Shown here one piece after another: positions 5,810 to 10,141 of a DNA stretch of 10,141 nucleotides. Under the pieces are notes generated by a model. That model did no database searches. It was not told where the DNA came from and saw only the letters and a list, made by a program, of their open reading frames with translations. The stretch lies in the NCBI GenBank assembly GCA_025449615.1, contig JANWJA010000087.1, forward strand, positions 1-10,141, read 5' to 3'. This DNA is from Methyloceanibacter sp. GTDB lineage: Bacteria > Pseudomonadota > Alphaproteobacteria > Rhizobiales > Methyloligellaceae. How positions within the stretch are numbered: the stretch's first letter is position 1; every line of letters starts with the position of its first letter. Position numbers and translations under genes: made by a program.

Positions 5810-7630
5810 ATGGACGAGAATAACCGCAATTTCCTCCTCGCGATCGTGCTGTCGATTGCCGTGCTGTTCGTCTGGCAGATGTTCTTTGGCCTGCCGAAGC
5901 ATCAACAACAGCAACAGCAGGAAGCGCAAAAGCAGCAAGCCGAGCAGACCATCCAAGGTGCTCCGCCGCAGCCCGGCGGCACCACCGCGCCCACCCTCCC
6001 CGGCACTGAACAGCAACAAGCGCTGACGCGCGACCAGGCGCTTGCCGCAAGCCCGCGGATCGCGATCGATACGCCGAGCCTCAAAGGCTCCATCGCGCTG
6101 AAGGGCGGGCGGGTCGACGACCTTGTGCTGATGAAATATCGGGAGACGGTCGAGCCCAATAGCGCCAATGTCGTGCTCCTCACACCGCAAGGCACCGAAC
6201 ATCCCTATTACGCCGATTATGGCTGGGTCGGCGCGGCGAAGGATTTGAATCTGCCGAATGCCGATAGCGTTTGGACGGCGCAGAGCCAGGGTTCGCTTAG
6301 CGCGCAATCGCCGGTGACGCTTACCTACGACAACGGCAAGGGACTGCTCTTCACCCGCACCATCTCCGTGGACGAGAACTATATGTTCACGATCGCGGAC
6401 AACGTTGCTAACAAGAGCAGCGGTACCGTCTCCATCGCGCCCTATGGGCTCGTGCTGCGCGAGGAGCTACCGGCCACGACGAGCTACTATATTTTGCATG
6501 AAGGCCTGATCGGCGTGTTCGATCAGGGCTACGAGCCGCTCACATATAAAAAGGCCATGGATCTCAACGGCGTGCCGATGAGCTTCACCAGCAAGATGGG
6601 CTGGCTCGGCATCGCCGACAAATATTGGGCAACCGTGCTAGTGCCGCCGCAGGGACAGAACTTCAAAGCGCAATTCAACGGCGCGGCGGTTGGCGACGAA
6701 GGCCATTTTCGTGCGGACTTCGTCATGACACCGCGCGATCTTGCGCCTGGCGCAACGACTGAGACCAAGAACCTGATGTTTGCCGGCGCCAAGGAAGTCA
6801 ATCTCGTCGACAAATATGGCGAGAAATACGCGATCCCGAAATTCGACCTGCTGATCGACTGGGGCTGGTTCTATTTCCTGACCAAGCCGATGTTCTACAC
6901 GCTCGACTTCTTCTACAAGCTGGTCGGGAATTTCGGTCTCGCCATTCTCATCGTGACGCTGTGCATCAAGATCATCTTGTTCCCGCTGGCGAACAAATCC
7001 TACGTGTCGATGAGCAAGATGAAATTACTCGGACCGGAGATGCAGCGCATCAAGGAGCGCTACGCCGAGGACAAGATGCGCCAGCAGCAGGCCATGATGG
7101 AGCTCTACAAGAAGGAGAAGGTGAACCCTGCTTCAGGCTGCTTGCCGATCCTGGTGCAGATTCCAATCTTCTTCGCGCTCTACAAGGTGCTGTTCGTCAC
7201 CATCGAGATGCGGCACGCGCCGTTCTATGGCTGGATCAAGGATCTGTCGGCGCCGGATCCCACCAACATCTTCAACTTGTTCGGGCTCCTGCACTTCGAT
7301 CCCACACAGGTTCCCGTCATCGGGCATTTCCTCGTGATCGGCATTTGGCCACTGATCATGGGCGTCACCATGTGGGTGCAGATGAAGCTGAACCCCGCGC
7401 CGCCGGATCCCGTGCAAGCGAAGATGTTCGCCTGGATGCCGGTGTTTTTCACTTTCCTGCTCGGCGGGTTCCCGGCGGGACTGGTGATTTATTGGGCGTG
7501 GAACAACACGCTGTCGGTGATCCAGCAATCGGTGATCATGGCGCGGCAAGGTGTGGAGATTCCGCTTCTGGAGAATCTCGGCATCAAGAAGAGGCCCACG
7601 AAGCGCGCCAAGGGCGAGAGCAACAGTTAG
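5810..7630 (+). CDS. yidC: Membrane protein insertase YidC
   Basis: This 606-residue inner-membrane protein inserts and folds membrane proteins, alone or with SecYEG. The N-terminal helix is at about 8-26, followed by a glutamine/proline-rich linker (about 32-70, including six consecutive Gln), the large periplasmic domain typical of Gram-negative YidC (about 80-345), and then the conserved insertase core. In the core, K387 within LCIKIILFPL occupies the position of the functional groove Arg (Arg366 of E. coli). It is followed by the cytoplasmic hairpin with MSKMKLLGPEMQRIKERY and the C1 region KVNPASGCLPILVQIPIFFALY. A late segment has FPAGLVIYW (554-562). The basic tail KKRPTKRAKG could contact the ribosome. 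It starts at ATG 5810 with a weak GAAG upstream, and lies 90 bases behind rnpA. Confidence 0.97.
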   Translation: MDENNRNFLLAIVLSIAVLFVWQMFFGLPKHQQQQQQEAQKQQAEQTIQGAPPQPGGTTAPTLPGTEQQQALTRDQALAASPRIAIDTPSLKGSIALKGGRVDDLVLMKYRETVEPNSANVVLLTPQGTEHPYYADYGWVGAAKDLNLPNADSVWTAQSQGSLSAQSPVTLTYDNGKGLLFTRTISVDENYMFTIADNVANKSSGTVSIAPYGLVLREELPATTSYYILHEGLIGVFDQGYEPLTYKKAMDLNGVPMSFTSKMGWLGIADKYWATVLVPPQGQNFKAQFNGAAVGDEGHFRADFVMTPRDLAPGATTETKNLMFAGAKEVNLVDKYGEKYAIPKFDLLIDWGWFYFLTKPMFYTLDFFYKLVGNFGLAILIVTLCIKIILFPLANKSYVSMSKMKLLGPEMQRIKERYAEDKMRQQQAMMELYKKEKVNPASGCLPILVQIPIFFALYKVLFVTIEMRHAPFYGWIKDLSAPDPTNIFNLFGLLHFDPTQVPVIGHFLVIGIWPLIMGVTMWVQMKLNPAPPDPVQAKMFAWMPVFFTFLLGGFPAGLVIYWAWNNTLSVIQQSVIMARQGVEIPLLENLGIKKRPTKRAKGESNS

Positions 7631-7650
7631 ATAGAGTACGACTTACTCAC

Positions 7651-7750
7651 CGGCGTCATCGCCGGGCTTGTCCCGGCGATCCAATGGTGACTGTCGCTGC
7701 GGGTTGCAAGGCTCTATCGGATGCCCGGAACAAGTCCGGGCATGACGCCG
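7651..7750. repeat. Compound palindromic intergenic element (Bradyrhizobium REP-like)
   Basis: This 100-base element fills most of the yidC-yihA gap. The left arm holds a perfect 9-bp hairpin ATCGCCGGG (7658-7666) / CCCGGCGAT (7672-7680) around CTTGT. The right arm holds ATGCCCGGA (7721-7729) / TCCGGGCAT (7735-7743) around ACAAG. The arms are near inverted copies of one another, and the outermost CGGCGTCAT (7651-7659) pairs with ATGACGCCG (7742-7750). The hallmark GTCAT-x-GCCGGGCTTGTCCCGGC and mirrored form are abundant between genes in Bradyrhizobium and relatives. The transcribed element could fold as two hairpins or one long stem, and may protect the yidC mRNA end or attenuate read-through into yihA. 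Confidence 0.8.
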
Positions 7751-7766
7751 AGGATGCAGCATAGCC

Positions 7767-8432
7767 ATGACCTCCACAATCGAGGCTGAGTTCTCAAAAG
7801 CCGAGATCGCACGCGGCGAGGCGCTGTTCAAAGGCGGGTGCAGCTTCGTCAAAGGCGTGGTCAAAATCGATGGCCTGCCTACCGACGGCAAGCCGGAAAT
7901 CTGCTTCGCTGGGCGCTCCAATGTTGGCAAGTCTAGCCTGATCAACGCGCTCACCGGGCGCACCAGTCTGGCGCGCGTGTCGGTGACGCCGGGGCGCACG
8001 CGCGAGCTGAATTTTTTCACCCTCGGCAAGGACAAGGCGCTCTATCTCGTCGACATGCCGGGCTACGGCTATGCAAAGGCCTCGAAGGCGGCGGTCAAAG
8101 GCTGGACCAGGCTGATCCGCGATTATTTGAAGGGGCGGCGCGAGCTGAAGCGGGTATTTTTGCTGATCGACGCGCGGCACGGGATCAAGCCTAACGACCG
8201 TGAAACCATGACGCTGCTCGACGAGGCGGCGGTTTCCTATCAGGCGGTCCTGACCAAGGCCGACAAGCCAAAAGCCTCGGAGCTAGAAGCAATTACCGCC
8301 AAAGTGAGAGCCGAACTCGCCAAGCGGCCGGCGGCTTTTCCACAGGTTATTGTGACCTCTGCGCGGATGGGAAGCGGCATCAAGGAACTCCGCGCGGCCG
8401 TGGCTCAGCTGGCAAACCCGATTGTGCCTTGA
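7767..8432 (+). CDS. yihA: Ribosome biogenesis GTPase YihA/YsxC (EngB)
   Basis: This 221-residue TRAFAC-class GTPase is needed for late assembly of the 50S ribosomal subunit. All G motifs are present: G1 GRSNVGKSS (49-57), G2 TPGRT (74-78), G3 DMPGYGYA (96-103), G4 TKADK (163-167) and G5 TSAR (197-200). The PGYGYA sequence after G3 is distinctive of the EngB family. The length is near that of the E. coli protein (about 210). It starts at ATG 7767, with a GAGGA sequence rather far upstream at the right border of the palindromic element. The stop overlaps a possible TTG start of argB (TTGA), so the two may be translationally coupled. Confidence 0.96.
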   Translation: MTSTIEAEFSKAEIARGEALFKGGCSFVKGVVKIDGLPTDGKPEICFAGRSNVGKSSLINALTGRTSLARVSVTPGRTRELNFFTLGKDKALYLVDMPGYGYAKASKAAVKGWTRLIRDYLKGRRELKRVFLLIDARHGIKPNDRETMTLLDEAAVSYQAVLTKADKPKASELEAITAKVRAELAKRPAAFPQVIVTSARMGSGIKELRAAVAQLANPIVP

Positions 8433-8458
8433 GCCGATGCGCCGCTATAAGCACTACG

Positions 8459-9466
8459 GTGAGCAAGACCAAACCTAAATCAGCCCCCGCCCGGTCCAAG
8501 CCGAGCGCCACCGGGCCAAAACTGAAGCCTTCGTCCGGCGTGGCCGAAGTCTTGTCGACGGTGCACGCCAAGGCCAAGATTCTTTCCGAGGCACTGCCCT
8601 ACATGCAGCGCTACGACCGAAAGACGGTCGTGGTGAAATTCGGCGGTCATGCCATGGGCGATGCCGAACTCGCCGCCAATTTCGCCCGCGACATCGTGCT
8701 GTTGAAGCAGGCCGGGGTGAATCCCGTCGTGGTGCATGGCGGCGGCCCTCAGATCGGCTCGTTACTGGAGCGGCTCAATATCCGCTCCGAGTTCAAAGGC
8801 GGCTTGCGCGTCACCGACCGGGAGACGGTCGACGTGGTCGAGATGGTGCTGGCCGGCTCGGTCAACAAAGAGATCGTGACCGCGATCAACGCACAAGGCG
8901 GCAAGGCCGTCGGCATCTCGGGCAAGGACGCCAATCTGATGCGGGCGCGGAAGATCGAGCGGATGTGGAAAGATCCGGATTCCAATATCGAGGAAATTCT
9001 CGATCTCGGTTTCGTAGGTGAGCCGATCGCCGTCGACCCGCATATCATCGACGTGATCGTGCAATCGGATCTGATTCCGGTAGTGGCGCCGATCGGCCTG
9101 TCGCCGAATGGCGAGACGCTCAACATCAACGCCGACACCTTCGCCGCGGCGCTGGCTACGGCGATGAAGGCGAAGCGGCTCCTGCTGCTGACCGACGTCG
9201 AAGGCGTGCTCGACAAGAACGGTCAGTTGATCAAGTCGCTGACCACGTCGGAGGCGCAAGAGCTGATCGAGGACGGCACGATTTCCGGCGGCATGATCCC
9301 CAAGATCGAAGGCTGTCTCGACGTGATCGCGGAAGGCGTGGAGGCGGTGGTGATCATCAACGGCAAGGTCCCGCATGCCGTGCTGCTCGAGCTCTTTACC
9401 GAGCATGGCGCTGGCACCTTAATCGAGCGCCGCAGGCCGAAGGACAGCAAGCGGGGTCCGTCATGA
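8459..9466 (+). CDS. argB: Acetylglutamate kinase
   Basis: ArgB phosphorylates N-acetyl-L-glutamate with ATP, the second step of arginine biosynthesis, in the cytoplasm. From the GTG at 8459 the protein has 335 residues. Family motifs: [12 protein letters not shown] (57-68, with the phosphate-binding Lys60), [13 protein letters not shown] (91-103), [12 protein letters not shown] (222-233), [12 protein letters not shown] (241-252) and [12 protein letters not shown] (277-288). A helix at about 28-52 precedes the first strand, as in arginine-inhibited, hexameric enzymes, so feedback inhibition by arginine is plausible. The first 27 residues are Lys/Pro/Ser-rich and atypical. Alternative starts are TTG 8429, overlapping the yihA stop (345 residues), and GTG 8540 (308 residues, nearer the usual length of about 300). 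None has a strong ribosome site. The stop overlaps the next gene as ATGA. Confidence 0.94.
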   Translation: MSKTKPKSAPARSKPSATGPKLKPSSGVAEVLSTVHAKAKILSEALPYMQRYDRKTVVVKFGGHAMGDAELAANFARDIVLLKQAGVNPVVVHGGGPQIGSLLERLNIRSEFKGGLRVTDRETVDVVEMVLAGSVNKEIVTAINAQGGKAVGISGKDANLMRARKIERMWKDPDSNIEEILDLGFVGEPIAVDPHIIDVIVQSDLIPVVAPIGLSPNGETLNINADTFAAALATAMKAKRLLLLTDVEGVLDKNGQLIKSLTTSEAQELIEDGTISGGMIPKIEGCLDVIAEGVEAVVIINGKVPHAVLLELFTEHGAGTLIERRRPKDSKRGPS

Positions 9467-10141
9467 TCCGGAAGCTCAACCGCCCCGACGGCTTCGATCA
9501 TGTCGAGGCCTGGATCTTCGATCTCGACAACACGCTCTATCCGGCGGATTGCAATCTGTTCGCCGAGATCGATCAGCGCATGGGCGCATTCATTGCCGAG
9601 CGCTTCAACATGACGATCGAGGCGGCGCAGCGTTTGCGCAAGACCTATTACTATCAATATGGCACGACACTCGCCGGACTGATGCGGCTGCACGACGTCT
9701 GTCCCAACAGCTTTCTCGATTATGTCCACGACATCGATTTGAGCGTGATCGCGCCCTCGCCCGAACTTCGTGAGGCTCTCGCCGCCTTGCCGGGACGGAA
9801 ATTCATCTTCACCAATGGCTCGCGCAAACATGCCGAGGCCATCACGGAGCGGCTCGGGCTCGCCGGCTGCTTCGAGGCGATTTTCGATATTCACGCGGCG
9901 GATTTCATCCCGAAGCCCGACGTTGCGACCTATGAGAGCTTCATCCGTGCCCATGACGTGACCCCACGTGAAGCCGCCATGTTCGACGATTTGCCACAAA
10001 ATCTGAAGCCCGCACACTGCCTCGGCATGACCACGGTGCTGGTCGCTTCGGGCGCGACGGAGCATCCCGAACATCAAGCCTTGCAAGGCTGGCGAGAGCT
10101 GCCCGAACACATCCATCACGCCACGGGTGCGCTGCCGCCCT
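9463..10141 (+). CDS. HAD-family pyrimidine 5'-nucleotidase (runs off right edge)
   Basis: The frame opens at ATG 9463, overlapping the argB stop by 4 bases (ATGA), and stays open to the window end, giving 226 residues. HAD phosphatase motifs are all visible: motif [10 protein letters not shown] (nucleophile Asp20, general acid Asp22), motif II FTNGS (116-120, Thr117), motif III Lys151 in IPKPD, and motif [11 protein letters not shown] (Asp175, Asp176). An alpha-helical cap lies between motifs I and II. The DLDNTLYP start and the TNGS segment fit the pyrimidine 5'-nucleotidase subgroup (SDT1/PHM8-like), which dephosphorylates UMP/CMP-like nucleotides; exact substrates are not predictable. Members are about 230-240 residues, so only a short C-terminal tail is missing. 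The overlap suggests translational coupling to argB. Confidence 0.92.
   Translation, partial: MIRKLNRPDGFDHVEAWIFDLDNTLYPADCNLFAEIDQRMGAFIAERFNMTIEAAQRLRKTYYYQYGTTLAGLMRLHDVCPNSFLDYVHDIDLSVIAPSPELREALAALPGRKFIFTNGSRKHAEAITERLGLAGCFEAIFDIHAADFIPKPDVATYESFIRAHDVTPREAAMFDDLPQNLKPAHCLGMTTVLVASGATEHPEHQALQGWRELPEHIHHATGALPP

Noticed and set aside
7651..7750. CRISPR array or insertion sequence
   Set aside because: There are only two inverted arms rather than regular direct repeats with spacers, and no transposase is present; it fits a palindromic intergenic element.
6961..7764. Plus-strand open frame in another phase within yidC and past its end
   Set aside because: It overlaps the conserved insertase core of YidC and encodes an Arg/His-rich product without motifs.
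9223..10119. Minus-strand open frame (298 codons) across argB and the nucleotidase
   Set aside because: It is antisense to two genes with intact catalytic motifs that even share an ATGA overlap; no recognisable domain in the antisense product.

Overview
The window looks like a chromosomal segment of a GC-rich alphaproteobacterium in the Hyphomicrobiales (Rhizobiales), probably near Xanthobacteraceae/Nitrobacteraceae. This rests on three things: the gene order rpmH-rnpA-yidC-yihA-argB-pyrimidine 5'-nucleotidase, a Bradyrhizobium-type palindromic intergenic element (7651-7750), and the tRNA-Arg(ACG) with a genome-encoded CCA. The species cannot be named from this sequence.

Layout. On the minus strand, from left to right: the start of a DUF1697 gene running off the left edge (1-172); a 301-base stretch with no convincing complete gene; tRNA-Arg(ACG) (474-550); palindromes in the 551-712 spacer; a small four-helix membrane protein (713-1147); a membrane sensor histidine kinase with a TTG start (1239-2711); a FAD/NAD(P) disulfide oxidoreductase of the lipoamide dehydrogenase/mercuric reductase superfamily (2754-4178); and a TVP38/TMEM64 (DedA-superfamily) membrane protein (4207-5031). 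The last three are closely spaced (28 and 42 bases) and read like one transcript in the order TVP38, oxidoreductase, kinase. The small membrane protein may be its fourth member (91-base gap).

A 165-base divergent intergenic region (5032-5196) holds a strong sigma70-like promoter reading right. The plus-strand block is housekeeping: ribosomal protein L34 (rpmH), the RNase P protein (rnpA), the membrane insertase YidC, the ribosome-assembly GTPase YihA/EngB, N-acetylglutamate kinase ArgB, and a HAD-family pyrimidine 5'-nucleotidase that overlaps argB by 4 bases and runs off the right edge. yidD, often found between rnpA and yidC, is absent; that gap is only 90 bases.

The plus-strand genes link ribosome and tRNA maturation to membrane protein insertion, followed by arginine biosynthesis. 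The minus-strand cluster is the less understood part: a membrane protein of a lipid-scramblase-like superfamily, a flavin disulfide reductase with a Tyr where the catalytic His normally sits, and an orphan sensor kinase. It could be a redox or envelope-stress module, but that is inferred from gene context alone. I found no CRISPR array, insertion sequence, phage gene or clear defence system.
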